A DNA stretch of 47,196 bases from Planctomycetota bacterium (GCA_016930595.1 JAFGGJ010000032.1:1-47196); one strand, 5' to 3'. Counted from the first letter of the stretch, positions 17,301-29,896 are shown. Notes: a model not told the origin generated them from the letters alone. A program made the numbers and translations.

Positions 17301-17650
17301 GGGCGGATGAATGGGAACAGGCCTGTCTTACTTCCGCCAGGCATCGTTATTTCTACGGGAATGCATATGTCAAGGGCCGCTGCAATTATGCAGATAACGG
17401 CGACAAGGAGGCTTCGGGAACTCGCAGCGGTTGCGTCAACTCGTTGGGGATACACGACATGACCGGCAATGTCGCCGAGTGGACGATCAACAGCGCCGCC
17501 CCGGATTCCATGGCATGGCAGTTCGTGAGCGGGGGGCATTGGGGAGCCGACATGAGCGGGGCCATGTGCGGGTCCAGGATAACGTTTTCGCCGGCACTGT
17601 CCAACGCGACGGTGGGTTTCCGCTGTTGCTCAGATCTGCCGGTGCAATAG
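14312..17650 (+). CDS. Ser/Thr protein kinase-TPR-transmembrane-FGE-like fusion protein
   Basis: An 1112-residue protein. Residues 15-275 are a PknB-type kinase with intact motifs: GQGGMGVVY glycine loop (19-27), VAIK with K41, HRD (133-135, HRDIKPDN), DFG (153-155) and GTPAYMSPEQ (172-181). About residues 320-655 are TPR-type helical repeats. Residues 662-684 are one hydrophobic membrane helix. More helical repeats follow to ~925. Residues ~929-1112 form a formylglycine-generating-enzyme (FGE/SUMF1)-like domain (MVMIPPQGMQRF, FCIDLYEYPNEPG, GKRLCRADEWEQAC, HDMTGNVAEWTIN, TVGFRCCSD). With the kinase in the cytoplasm the C-terminal half would be outside. The FGE-like domain has about a dozen cysteines but not the catalytic Cys pair of true FGE, so it is probably a binding/sensor domain. 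ATG 14312 overlaps rpiB by 8 bases. Confidence 0.9.
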   Translation: MDKLIGTVIGGCEVVEEIGQGGMGVVYKAKQISLDREVAIKVLAHHLAVDQSFVRRFQHEARAVAKVNHPNILTVFDVGEEHGVYFMVMEFISGRSMSEILTGQELVPPKEASDIIRQAALGLERAQASGIIHRDIKPDNIMVTEQGIVKVSDFGLAKEVENSMTVTDAVMGTPAYMSPEQCDGKKLDGRTDIYSLGGTFYRMVTGRLPFEAETAMSMMYRHKHEPLVPPHEVAPAVPQSLSRVVVKMMAKQREERYQTMGEVIAALDRAWEETGDQSSASVHETTSLEATIKFDASGEPSAGPFSGPAISEEGITQDPERARQLAAEAEAALVRGDMLSAVRLLQQAIRLDTQNETLKQRLTGLVTPEVRKLVDAGKKMLVNGQYSESARAFRNAVDLDPADEEARRMLGVAEAKLLEKRNAINEIRQLIKEMKFEEVVQCWEKLSPELREANLAKQVDRIKTITIPAKQLVSQADEANTEGKMEEAAELYQKVLEIDPNNQRAKEGLKEIQRKRTRTEVLLKEGYEHFLARDFEKAIDVWQNILRIIPGEEQVKKRLREAYHEYISDLKGKEGGLAKTIRLRKQYLEFEPGNKEMRAALEADQARLDEVNNLGEHASKAFSRRGYAKAAKYWEKMLDLDPQNRKITASLKVARQKLGKRRLRNVLTLLLLAVMLAAASLYYVEKDMMSRAKLEMDKGNLEEALRVLDNPRFGLPVLIFTKQRIQMKTELRMAHDKQEATKLFSQGDMMAAAEKLENYLKAAGELDRAEQKRTERTLHAWKAMYYRSEAEEASRGGRLKEAAGLFAQVADEASLAGKKDDAEAAGKLSKVLGLLAVLDDPATSDEIERVGLLKEAVGILPDHERVARLMKEGGYDFALAARNLEKAGALVDGRKFAEALPLLKDALRLDPSLVVATLTAAFCEDNVYCMKRKMVMIPPQGMQRFSANPHWRMYDRQRSFCIDLYEYPNEPGVIPTTGVTFIEAQGMCREAGKRLCRADEWEQACLTSARHRYFYGNAYVKGRCNYADNGDKEASGTRSGCVNSLGIHDMTGNVAEWTINSAAPDSMAWQFVSGGHWGADMSGAMCGSRITFSPALSNATVGFRCCSDLPVQ

Positions 17651-17664
17651 ACGGGATTCCGTTT

Positions 17665-18813
17665 TCATGGGGTTTGTGCGGCCAGCCGGTTGTAGAGTTC
17701 CAGGTGATTTTCCACGAATACCGCGTGGTTGAATTCCCGTACGACGCGCCGCCGGCCGTTCCGGCCCATGTCCTGCCGCAGTTCCGCGTCGTCCGCCAGT
17801 AGACGGACGGCTTCAGCAGTCGCCGACGCGTTTTCGACCGGCACAAGGATGCCGCTGATGCCGTCATCGATTACTTCAGACATGCCCGGTATGTGCGGCG
17901 CTATTACCGGGAGGCCGCATGCCATTGCTTCCAGAGCGACGTAGGGCAAACCTTCGTACAGACTGGTGAGAACCATGATGTCCACGCCAGAGTAATAGCG
18001 TTCTGCATGCGGCACGTAACCCATGAACGTGAAGCGGCCGGCGGGCAGACCGAGCTGCGCGACCTTGTCGGTCAGTTCCGCCCTCATCGGCCCGTCGCCG
18101 AAGAGCACGAAGCGAAAACCGGGTTTGCCGAGCAGGGCCGCCGCTTCGGCAAAGACCCGGCAGGCCTTCTGCGGCGCCAGGCGGGCCACCTGCGCGATGA
18201 CGGTGTCGGCGGGGCCCACATTCATGAATTTCCTTGCGTCTGCGGGAGGAATGGTTTCCGGCGCCAGTACGCCGTTGTGTATCACTTCTACAGGAGTCCT
18301 GTTCATGACGACGTGGGCGGCCCTGATGGAAGCCTGCTGGGCGCGAGTCAACGCAACCATAGCGTGGGTCAGTCTTCCCAGGAACGTTTCCATGCAGCGA
18401 TACACGATGCTCCGTGTTCCGTCAGCCCACTCGTAGGGCAGCGTATGGGGAGTATGGACAACCCTGGCGTACGCAAGGCGCGAGGCCGCCATCCTGCCGA
18501 GCGCGCCGGCCTTTGCGGCGTGCGTGTGGACGATATGCGGCCTGAAGCGTTTCAGCAGGCGCGTAATTTCCCCAAGCGCCCTGAGGTCGGTCCACGGCGA
18601 TATTTCCCGGACCATGTCGACGACGTGCACAACACAACCGCTCTTCCGGAAATAATCAATGTCGTCGCCGAAGTCCGGGTCCCGGCCGGCATTCACGATG
18701 ATACATACTTCGTGTCCGGCCGACCTGGCTGCCGATACGAGATGGAGCATGTGCTTACGCGTGCCCCCCGCGGTTGCTTCGAGGATATATGCTGTCCGCA
18801 GTTTTGCGGTCAA
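17665..18813 (-). CDS. Glycosyltransferase family 4
   Basis: A 382-residue GT-B glycosyltransferase. The N-terminal acceptor half includes GGTRKHMLHLVSAARSAGHEV and PHIVHTHAAKAGALGRMAA. The donor-binding half has VARLAPQKACRVFAEAAALL, FVLFGDGPMRAEL, FMGYVPHAERYYSGVDIMVL, SLYEGLPYVALEAMACGLPVIA (the E-x7-E family motif) and GISGILVPVENA. It probably transfers an NDP-activated sugar to a lipid or polysaccharide intermediate. The start is TTG 18813: it forms a 4-base TTGA overlap with the murJ stop and has GGGAGGT seven bases upstream, better than an ATG 12 codons earlier inside murJ. Third gene of tsaB-murJ-GT; pairing with a lipid II-type flippase hints at an envelope glycan role. Confidence 0.88.
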   Translation of the reverse strand: MTAKLRTAYILEATAGGTRKHMLHLVSAARSAGHEVCIIVNAGRDPDFGDDIDYFRKSGCVVHVVDMVREISPWTDLRALGEITRLLKRFRPHIVHTHAAKAGALGRMAASRLAYARVVHTPHTLPYEWADGTRSIVYRCMETFLGRLTHAMVALTRAQQASIRAAHVVMNRTPVEVIHNGVLAPETIPPADARKFMNVGPADTVIAQVARLAPQKACRVFAEAAALLGKPGFRFVLFGDGPMRAELTDKVAQLGLPAGRFTFMGYVPHAERYYSGVDIMVLTSLYEGLPYVALEAMACGLPVIAPHIPGMSEVIDDGISGILVPVENASATAEAVRLLADDAELRQDMGRNGRRRVVREFNHAVFVENHLELYNRLAAQTP

Positions 18814-20506
18814 GAAGAAGACCTCCCGGCCAGCCTGGCCCTCGCCCACCTGTATACCAGAGGCACCTCTTCCATATGCAGGATCAGGCTTATGGCGATG
18901 AGCGACACCAGGCCGACGAATGCGCCCGCGGCGACTTCTCCGCCCATCAGGGCCATGAGCTTCATGCCTTTCGTGAGATCGGCCCCTCCGTCCTGTATCC
19001 CTAAAGCCGCTTCATAGCCGCGCTTGGTGGCGTAAATTGCCGCTGCAACGCCGAGGGTGACCAAGATCAATTTCAGCAGGTAGACGAATGATGCACGGCC
19101 GGCGAAGACGGGGATATCCCTGCGCAGGATCAGGGCCAGTGTTATTGTTTTGGCTGCCCTGGCAAAGGCGAAACCACCGGCCACTATCACCAAAGCGGTT
19201 ATCCCGGTGTGCTTCAGGCTCACTATGCCGATGTAGCTGACAAGCATGGATACGAACGACCATATCAGGCCGACGACCACCGGCGCTATGGTGCGGCGGC
19301 TGCTGAAGAAAGCCTGCATGAGTATCATCTCGCCCGCCCAGAAGGCGAGCCCAAGGATGTAGGCTGCGTTTGCGGTGCCGGCCATTACAGCACCTTCGTA
19401 CGTCGCGTTGCCGTGCTGGTAGATGATTCTGGCGACAGGTATGCTTATTATCATTACCCCGGCGCTCATGGGCAGCAGGAGGAACAGTATGACCCGCAAC
19501 GACTTGGTAACCGTTTCCCCAAGGATCTTTTTGTCATTGCGGTCGATCATCTCGCAGAAGAAGGGGAACATCGCTATGCTTACGGCATACGGCGCCAGAA
19601 AACCGAGCGTGTTGTAGATTTTCTTACCGAAATCGTTCGCCGCTATTATGCCTTTTTCCAGGTCGGAGAGAACCCAGTAGTTATTGAAACTATCCCGCAC
19701 CTTGGCGAATATGATTCCTATAAGGAGCGGTGCGACCAGAAGCAGGAACCTTTTGAAGGCAGGGTCTTTCCAGGCGATTGCAGGTCTGAACAGGCGGATT
19801 TTCCGGCCCAATCCGACAACGTGCGTGGCCAGTTTGCCCCATGAGCCTGCCAGGACCCCAATGGCCAGGAAGACGAGGCCTGTTTTGCCGGGGTCTCCCC
19901 CCAGCTTGTGAACAAGCAACGGTACGGCGACGCCGAGAAGAATGAAAATTTTCAACGTGCCGTCGCCGAACGCCGCCAGAAAGAATTTCTTGTACCCGTT
20001 GAGAACCATGTACGTCGTGCTTGCTATGGACAGACCGAGGAGTCCCGGGGCCATTATTCTGAGCATTCTGGATGCCGTGGAAATCTTTGCGGCGGCTTCA
20101 GGGCCGCCCTGGTCGGACCACTTGGTTATGAGTTCCACAAACCATCCCGGGAACAGGATGACGGCCGCTATGACAAGGATCAGCAATATGGTCTGCAGAC
20201 TTATTATGGTTGATGCGAACTTCCATGCGCCCTTTTCGTCATCCTTATCCTTTCCTTCCATGAACAGGGGAAGGAAAGCCGGTCCGAGTGCTTCTTCGCC
20301 GACCAGGAATATTGCCATGATGATTCCGGTGAACGTAGTGGAAAAGACGTCCATTTCAACGGATTTGACGCCGTAAACGGAGCCGAGCACGCTGGCTTGC
20401 ACGAGGCCGAGGATCTTCAACAGTCCGTGGGCCAGCATCACGATGCCGCTGGCCTTGACGATGCGGCTCCCGGTTTTCTTGTGCTGTTCTTCCAGGAGTG
20501 GCTCGT

Positions 20507-20510
<4 letters not shown>
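18810..20510 (-). CDS. murJ: Lipid II flippase MurJ (MviN family)
   Basis: A 566-residue polytopic inner-membrane protein with roughly 13-14 hydrophobic helices, typical of the MurJ/MviN branch of the MOP superfamily. Matching segments include VFSTTFTGIIMAIFLVGEEALGPAFLPLF near residues 53-82 (the MurJ G-EGA-s-AF-P equivalent), ILIGIIFAKVRDSFNNYW-like and YAVSIAMFPFFCEM. It moves lipid-linked peptidoglycan precursor, or another polyprenyl-linked glycan, across the membrane. The initiator is GTG at 20510, sharing GTGA with the tsaB stop. Downstream the glycosyltransferase overlaps by TTGA. Because the neighbour is a glycosyltransferase, an alternative substrate such as an exopolysaccharide unit is possible if a second murJ exists. 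Confidence 0.88.
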
Positions 20511-24382
<3,872 letters not shown>

Positions 24383-24393
24383 CCTTTCTTTGC

Positions 24394-24422
24394 TTGTGGA
24401 ATACGACGGGTAGTGGCATAAT
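24394..24422 (+). promoter_or_regulatory. Possible promoter for the HDOD gene
   Basis: TTGTGG (24394-24399), a 17-base spacer and CATAAT (24417-24422). The -10 is good, the -35 weak. Confidence 0.4.
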
Positions 24423-24443
24423 GTTTTCGAAAGGGTATGGGCC

Positions 24444-25292
24444 ATGGGCGAAGAACTAGAAGCCGTCATTTTCCGGGTGTTTGATATCCCGCCGATGCCT
24501 GCTGTTGCCTTAAGGATTATTGACACGGCTGACAACAAGGAAGCGAGTGCCGCGGACCTGGCCGAACTCATCAATGCGGATCCTGGCCTGGTGACCAAGA
24601 CCCTCCGGATCGCCAATTCTTCGCTGTTCTCGACCGCCAACGAGATAGAAAGTCTGCATCAGGCGGTTGTAACGCTTGGCTTCAAGACCGTCAAGAACCT
24701 GGCCATAGCTGCCAGCACCAGGATACTGAGCCGGACTCCGGGCAAGGTCGAGGAGGATCTGTGGCGGCATTGCGTGGGCACGGCGGTAGCCGCAAGCTGC
24801 GTCGCCCTCAAGAGCAGGCGGATATCGGCGGACGAGGCTTTTACGGCCGGGCTGCTGCATGACGTCGGCAAATTCATTCTGCATACGCACGATCCGGAAC
24901 GGTATGAGCAGGTGCTGCAATTGCGCAGGGAAAGCGGCATGTCCAGCGTGGCTGCCGAGTTTGAGATGTTCGGGTTCGACCACACCGCCATAGGAGCGGC
25001 AGTGTTGCGCAGGTGGAGCCTGCCTGAAGATCTGGCGGGCGCCGTCAGGTTTCATGAGAACATCAGTATATTGCGCGCCGCCAAGCCCCAGGTGTTGAAT
25101 CTCACCGCGGCAACGAACCTGGGCAACAGGATTGCATATACTCTGAAACTGGGCGTTGACGTTCCTTATGCCGATACGGGCGATACCCAGCAGGCCGCCG
25201 TCAGTATTCTGGCGCTGCAGCCGGAAGACGTTCTGGACGTGATAGACGATACCAAGTCCATGTACGAAGAAGAGATCAAAATATTCTCTTAG
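24444..25292 (+). CDS. HDOD-domain signalling protein
   Basis: A 282-residue protein made of one HDOD domain: IPPMPAVALRIIDTADNKEASAADLAELINADPGLVTKTLRIANSS in successive helices, then LHQAVVTLGFKTVKNLAIAA, then AFTAGLLHDVGKFIL and the GFDHTAIGAAVLRRWSLPE helix. HDOD proteins are HD-domain relatives usually without nuclease activity that act in signalling networks (chemotaxis, c-di-GMP, biofilm regulation). An HD pair (LLHDVGK) is retained here, so residual metal binding is conceivable. ATG 24444 follows an AAAGGG stretch. It seems to be a single-gene unit after guaA. A 7-bp hairpin at 25339-25357 lies downstream but has no T-run. Confidence 0.88.
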   Translation: MGEELEAVIFRVFDIPPMPAVALRIIDTADNKEASAADLAELINADPGLVTKTLRIANSSLFSTANEIESLHQAVVTLGFKTVKNLAIAASTRILSRTPGKVEEDLWRHCVGTAVAASCVALKSRRISADEAFTAGLLHDVGKFILHTHDPERYEQVLQLRRESGMSSVAAEFEMFGFDHTAIGAAVLRRWSLPEDLAGAVRFHENISILRAAKPQVLNLTAATNLGNRIAYTLKLGVDVPYADTGDTQQAAVSILALQPEDVLDVIDDTKSMYEEEIKIFS

Positions 25293-25470
25293 CTTACGGC
25301 TATCCTTACGGTCACGCCCTGCTGTCGCCCGCCCCTGTCGGCCCGGATGACGGGCCGCAGCGCCGGGACGTTAGGGGAAGGCATTCCGCTGTTGCGCCGC
25401 AGGTATATCCCGGGCATGAACATATGCATGTGTCCTGTCACGTGTTATAACCGGACGCGTATGGTGAATG

Positions 25471-25755
25471 CTAGCCTTCGGACTGGCCGTCGTTCAGGAG
25501 GGGACTCAGGTTGTCCCCGAGCGCCCGGTACAGCCTGAGCGCGTGTCTGGGGCTGAGTATGACTCTTGACACGAGTCTCGGCCGCGGCAGGCCTTTCCCC
25601 GCGTAGAGGAAGTCCAGGGTTACTTCTTCAAGGTTCCCCTGCGGGCCGCTTGATAACACCAGCGCCACGTTGCTGTACTTGCCGGCCGCCAGGTGTTCCG
25701 GAATATCGTAGTCGTCCGGCGATATGTGCCTGCGCTCGACGTGTTTTTTGTCCAT
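25471..25755 (-). CDS. Small DUF3467-like protein
   Basis: A 94-residue protein. The segment YSNVALVLSSGPQGNLEEVTL followed by DFLYAGKG and SRVILSPRHALRLYRALGDNL resembles DUF3467, a short family with a YANxVxVxxSxxEFxLDF strand and a MSPxHAKRLxxAL helix. No biochemical role is known to me. ATG 25755 has GAGG eight bases upstream and sits two bases after the stop of the deoxyribosyltransferase-like gene, so it is in the same transcript as dnaG-rpoD. It is the last gene of that minus-strand run; 178 bases of non-coding sequence separate it from the convergent HDOD gene. Confidence 0.65.
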   Translation of the reverse strand: MDKKHVERRHISPDDYDIPEHLAAGKYSNVALVLSSGPQGNLEEVTLDFLYAGKGLPRPRLVSRVILSPRHALRLYRALGDNLSPLLNDGQSEG

Positions 25756-25757
25756 TT

Positions 25758-26234
25758 CTATTTCCTCTTGCGTGAATCGGCCAGTTTCTTGATGCGGAGG
25801 GCTACTTCCCTGCCGAGTTTGTCCGTATCTTCGTCAAAACTCATCCGGACCATCAGTGTGTCCACTGCCTGCGAGAGCATTATGTTGAGTCCCCTGTCCT
25901 GGCTCTGCCGGAAATCCGTGCGCAGCGCCAGTACTGGTATTCCGGCCCTGTGTGCGTACCCGATCTCAAACGCCGTTCCACTGTCCGCATCGGGGCCGTC
26001 CACTATTGCACATACGACGTCGGAGCGATCGATGGCCTGTAGACAATCGGCGAATATCTTCGACCAGTGCCGCTTGTCGTTGTACTTGCCGCCGATCTTG
26101 AAATCCTGCGGCAGCAGGACACGCGCGTTCCCGAGAGTTTCTTCTATCCGTTTGGCGAGGCATCTGTTCCAGTTGCGCTCCGTCACGCTGAACACCGGTG
26201 CGGCCATGTATACGGTCAGACCCTCGTCGCTCAT
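25758..26234 (-). CDS. Nucleoside 2-deoxyribosyltransferase family protein
   Basis: A 158-residue protein. VYMAAPVFSVTERNWN at the N-terminus, VLLPQDF, DVVCAIVDGPDADSGTAFEIGYA and PVLALRTDFR match the nucleoside 2-deoxyribosyltransferase fold. There the DG-pair and the Glu of GTAFEIGYA form the nucleoside/active site (the Glu is the nucleophile in Lactobacillus enzymes). The reaction would be exchange or hydrolysis of the N-glycosidic bond of deoxynucleosides or nucleotides; a DNPH1-like hydrolase is the alternative. ATG 26234 lies 19 bases after the rpoD stop, with a purine-rich GGGAGAGCAGGA upstream. Its place behind rpoD suggests co-transcription. Confidence 0.82.
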   Translation of the reverse strand: MSDEGLTVYMAAPVFSVTERNWNRCLAKRIEETLGNARVLLPQDFKIGGKYNDKRHWSKIFADCLQAIDRSDVVCAIVDGPDADSGTAFEIGYAHRAGIPVLALRTDFRQSQDRGLNIMLSQAVDTLMVRMSFDEDTDKLGREVALRIKKLADSRKRK

Positions 26235-26253
26235 TCCTGCTCTCCCGTGGCAG

Positions 26254-27882
26254 TTATTGCTCCAGGTCCAGAAAACTCTCCAGTTTCCTTGCCCGGATGG
26301 GGTGCCGCAGTTTTCTCAGGGCCTTGGATTCTATCTGGCGCACCCTTTCCCGGGTGACCCGGAAACGCTTTCCAACGTCTTCCAGCGTATGCGACTGGCC
26401 GTCAACAAGGCCGTAGCGCAGCCGCAGTATTTCCCTTTCCCGCTCAGTCAGGCTGGCCAGTACGGTTTCCATTTTTTCCCGCAGGTTGTCCCGGTTGAAC
26501 CCTATGTCCGGGAACGCCGCAGACGCGTCCTCTATGAACTCCCCGAAAAGCGAATCGTCGGAATCGCCGATCGGCCGGTCCAGGCTTATTGGATTCCGGC
26601 TTATCTGCATCACTCTGCGGGTTTCCGCCACGGACATGTCTGCTTCCATGGCGAGTTCTTCTATCGTGGGGGGACGGCCGAGGTCCTGGCTTATCTGCTT
26701 TGCCGTTTTCTTGAGCTTGGATATCGTTTCTATCATGTGGACGGGTATGCGGATGGTGCGTGCCTGTTCCGCTATGGCCCGTGTGATAGCCTGCCTTATC
26801 CACCACGTGGCATAGGTGCTGAATTTGTAACCTCGCTTGTACTCGTACTTCTCCACGGCCTTCATCAGGCCGGTATTGCCTTCCTGGATCAGATCCAGGA
26901 ACGACAGCCCGCGGTGGCGGTATTTCTTGGCGATGGACACCACCAGGCGCAGGTTCCCCGCCGAAAGGTCTTTCTTGCCGTGCTCATAGACACGGTAGAG
27001 GCGTTCAATGTTGTTCACGCGCCGGAGGAACTGGTCTATCGATTCCCGGGTCACTTCTTCAAGGCGGCGGAGACGTTTTTGCGCCCTGGCCTTATGGGTT
27101 TTGTTCGGCGTGGCAGACGCCGCCTTCAATGCCCGCGCGCGATGTGCAAGCTGTCTCATCTTGTTGATGGTAGGCACCAGGCGCCGCAGCCTTATGCCCA
27201 TGTTTTCCACCATTTTGGCGCCGTGGTAGCGCTGGTTGGTAAGGCGGGTGTTTATCCGGCCGCGCCTGGCTGCTGACAGCTTCTTATCCTTGGACGTTTT
27301 CAGGACTTCGGTGTTGTCTTTCAGTATGCGTTCGAGCCCCTTCAGATGGTTCTGCAGGTTGCTTATCAGTTCGGTCCTGTCCGGTGCCTCGGATCCCGTC
27401 GTCTGCACCAGCCTGTCGAGGGCTGCTCCCGAATGCATCGCCTGTCTGTACATCTTGATGACTTCGCGCATCGTGAAATCGCTCATGAGTATCCAGCGCC
27501 GCATGCGTTTGTGACTGACTTCGATTGTTCTTGCCAGGCGGATTTCTTCGCTTCTTGACAGCAATGGGACCTGGCCCATCTGGCTCAGGTACGTTCTTAT
27601 CGGGTCGTCTATGTCCGGTTCCTTGATAAACAGGGCGGCCGCAGAAGCAGCAGTGTCTTCGGCTTCCTTGCTGGCCTGGGAATCGCCTTCATCTTCCAAG
27701 TCCTTTTCGTCGATGAGGTCTATTCCTTCAGCTTCCAGGTGGGTGAGGACCTTGTCGAGTTCGGCGGCACCGTTTATCGTGATGGGGAGGATCGAATTCA
27801 GGCGCTGGTACGTAACCAGTCCGGAATCCTGGCTTTCCTTCAGAACGGCTTCGATTGTCAGCTCAAGGGCCGCTTTACCCAT
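26254..27882 (-). CDS. rpoD: Primary RNA polymerase sigma factor RpoD (sigma-70)
   Basis: The 542-residue protein has region 1.1 at the N-terminus ([23 protein letters not shown]), region 1.2 ([22 protein letters not shown]), a short non-conserved segment (~150-280), and region 2 ([59 protein letters not shown]). Region 3 ([14 protein letters not shown]) and region 4 ([37 protein letters not shown]) follow. Possession of 1.1 and full region 4.2 marks it as the housekeeping sigma. ATG 27882 is preceded by a perfect AGGAGG and lies 15 bases after dnaG. The dnaG-rpoD order is a common macromolecular-synthesis arrangement. The promoters proposed here match its expected -35/-10 specificity. Confidence 0.96.
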   Translation of the reverse strand: MGKAALELTIEAVLKESQDSGLVTYQRLNSILPITINGAAELDKVLTHLEAEGIDLIDEKDLEDEGDSQASKEAEDTAASAAALFIKEPDIDDPIRTYLSQMGQVPLLSRSEEIRLARTIEVSHKRMRRWILMSDFTMREVIKMYRQAMHSGAALDRLVQTTGSEAPDRTELISNLQNHLKGLERILKDNTEVLKTSKDKKLSAARRGRINTRLTNQRYHGAKMVENMGIRLRRLVPTINKMRQLAHRARALKAASATPNKTHKARAQKRLRRLEEVTRESIDQFLRRVNNIERLYRVYEHGKKDLSAGNLRLVVSIAKKYRHRGLSFLDLIQEGNTGLMKAVEKYEYKRGYKFSTYATWWIRQAITRAIAEQARTIRIPVHMIETISKLKKTAKQISQDLGRPPTIEELAMEADMSVAETRRVMQISRNPISLDRPIGDSDDSLFGEFIEDASAAFPDIGFNRDNLREKMETVLASLTEREREILRLRYGLVDGQSHTLEDVGKRFRVTRERVRQIESKALRKLRHPIRARKLESFLDLEQ

Positions 27883-27897
27883 GTTTTCCTCCTTGTA

Positions 27898-29739
27898 TCA
27901 GCCTTTACCCGATTCCCGGCCGTCATGCACTCCCGCCGCGGGGGCTTCGGGTTTGTATTGAAGCTGCTGCATTGCAGTATTGACTTCGTCCAATTCGCGA
28001 CTCAACTTTTGTTTCTCGGAGCCCAGTTCGGGGGTTTTGTCCGTGCGGGCAGCCAGCGCGGCGCGGCGTTCTTCGAGAAGAGCTTTCCTGTATCCGAGAG
28101 CGGCAGATTCCAATTCGACAGGACCGCGCTGCCGGATGCCTGACCTGGACGCGATCTCGGCGATGACGTCCGTGAGCAGGTCCACGGTTTCTCCGGCGCC
28201 GATCAGTTGATCGATTATCTCCCGTCCTGGAGGGAATCCGTTCTGGGACGTATCGGAGATGGCGCGCATCAGCCGCAGTACCTCTGGATGGGCAGTTCCT
28301 TCGAGGCTATCGGCGACGCGGTTGACCGACGACGGGTAGGCCGCCGCCTTGGCCAGCAGTACCACGGCGGCCGTTTCCGCTTTTGTGCCCGGCGTACGCT
28401 GTTCTGAAGCTATGGTGTCCACGGCTGGCCGAAGTGTTTTAGGGGGCGTTGTGGCGCCGATGTCCCTGGCTTGTATGCCGAACCTCCCAGCTATGGCGCC
28501 GATAAGCGTGGAGTACACTCCGCCATCGACAGCATCTTCGGCAACTTCCGCCGCTTTTCTGGCCCACTTGATTCGAGTTACCGGGCCCTGGTCCGTACCA
28601 GCATCCGCGGCTATCATGTCCAGCCAGGCTGCGACGCCGTCGCGTGCGTTTTGCAGGGCCGCCTTGAATTCTCCGATGCGTCCTCCTGCCACCAGCGATG
28701 CGGGATCCTCGCCGGCGGGCAGAACCACCGTTCTTGCGTCGATTCCCAGCGGCAGCATTATTTCCAGCGCCCTCCTGCAGGCCTTCTGTCCGGCTGCATC
28801 GCCGTCGAATACCAAGATGACCCGTTCGGCCAGACGCCCAAGTATTACGGCGCCTTCACGTGTCAGGGACGTCCCCAGCGTAGCCACCGCGTTATCCACT
28901 TCCGCCTGGTGGGACATGATGACGTCGGTGTAGCCTTCGCATACAATGACCGTACCGCTTGAACTTATGGCCCGCCTGGCGCGATCGAGACCGAACAACG
29001 TGGTTCCCTTGCGGAATATGGGCGTTTCCGGCGAATTCAGGTATTTAGGCTCGTCTTCGTCCGCCAGGGCCCGTGCACCGAAGCCGACCACTTTCCCCTC
29101 CGAATTCCTGATGGGAAACATCAGCCTGTTGCGGAAATAGTCGTAGACGCTGCCGTCGTCACGCAACCTGGCGAGACCGGCACTCGCCAGCCACTTATCG
29201 CCGATTTTCTTTGCATTCATGTATTTTCTGAGTGTTTCCCAGGCGTTCGGGGCATAACCGAGCCCGAAAGCCTCAATGGCCCGGTCATCCAGCCCCCGGC
29301 CCTTGGCATAGCTGACGACTTCCCTGCCATCGGGCGTATCGAGTTGGCCTGCATAGAATTTCTGTGCTTCCTGCATCATTGCGTAGAGCGTCTTGCGTGC
29401 GTCGACGAGGCGTCTTGCGTTTTCCACTTCCTGGGACGTCCTGTTTCTCCGTATATCTATTCCGGCCTGCGACGCGCATGCGGCGAGGGCTTCGGGAAAC
29501 GAGATTCCTTCCATTTCCTGCATCAGTGTGAAGACATCGCCCTTTTTGCCGCACCCGAAGCAGTAGTAGTACTGGCCCTGGACGTTTATGTGAAAAGAGG
29601 GTGTTTTTTCCCTGTGGAACGGGCAGAGTGCGACATAATCCTTGCCGCTTTTTTTCAGCCGGACGTATCTGGAAGCCACGTCAACAATATCAGTAGCTTC
29701 CTTTACCTGTTTCTTAACTGTGTCGTCAGCCAAAGACAT
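27898..29739 (-). CDS. dnaG: DNA primase DnaG
   Basis: RNA primer synthesis at replication forks. The 613-residue protein has the N-terminal CHC2 zinc-binding domain (CPFHREKTPSFHIN then YYYCFGCGKKGDVF). The RNA-polymerase core contains FGLGYAPNAW, RLMFPIRNSEGKVVGFGAR and LFGLDRARRAI. The TOPRIM segments are VIVCEGYTDVIMSHQ and VILVFDGDAAGQKA. A less conserved helicase-binding C-terminal region follows. ATG 29739 has AGGAG close upstream. It is first in the operon dnaG-rpoD-(deoxyribosyltransferase-like)-(DUF3467-like). The 340-base upstream gap contains two candidate promoters. Confidence 0.95.
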   Translation of the reverse strand: MSLADDTVKKQVKEATDIVDVASRYVRLKKSGKDYVALCPFHREKTPSFHINVQGQYYYCFGCGKKGDVFTLMQEMEGISFPEALAACASQAGIDIRRNRTSQEVENARRLVDARKTLYAMMQEAQKFYAGQLDTPDGREVVSYAKGRGLDDRAIEAFGLGYAPNAWETLRKYMNAKKIGDKWLASAGLARLRDDGSVYDYFRNRLMFPIRNSEGKVVGFGARALADEDEPKYLNSPETPIFRKGTTLFGLDRARRAISSSGTVIVCEGYTDVIMSHQAEVDNAVATLGTSLTREGAVILGRLAERVILVFDGDAAGQKACRRALEIMLPLGIDARTVVLPAGEDPASLVAGGRIGEFKAALQNARDGVAAWLDMIAADAGTDQGPVTRIKWARKAAEVAEDAVDGGVYSTLIGAIAGRFGIQARDIGATTPPKTLRPAVDTIASEQRTPGTKAETAAVVLLAKAAAYPSSVNRVADSLEGTAHPEVLRLMRAISDTSQNGFPPGREIIDQLIGAGETVDLLTDVIAEIASRSGIRQRGPVELESAALGYRKALLEERRAALAARTDKTPELGSEKQKLSRELDEVNTAMQQLQYKPEAPAAGVHDGRESGKG

Positions 29740-29835
29740 GGCTCCTGTCCCAGCCCACCTGGACGAGACGTAACAACCGGTAAGCCCTTTACGTCACACG
29801 ATACGACACCGCTGTTCCATTGCACGTGTGATAAC

Positions 29836-29851
29836 GCATAACATCTTATGC
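29836..29851. repeat. Inverted repeat GCATAA-CATC-TTATGC in the dnaG leader
   Basis: Six-base perfect arms separated by four bases. The arms recall the CATAA/TTATG half sites of XerCD dif sequences, but dif has a six-base centre. It could equally be a regulator operator in the dnaG-rpoD leader. Confidence 0.45.
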
Positions 29852-29896
29852 TTCAAGACATTATTGCCCGCCTGTGGTGTTTCATACTCTTACATA

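Noticed and set aside
17107..17640. True formylglycine-generating (sulfatase-activating) activity of the kinase C-terminus
   Set aside because: The Cys pair of catalytic FGE is not present at the expected positions and no sulfatase gene is nearby.
25339..25357. Hairpin CGGCCCG-GATGA-CGGGCCG after the HDOD gene as terminator
   Set aside because: Stem is only 7 bp and no T-run follows, so a Rho-independent terminator is not supported.
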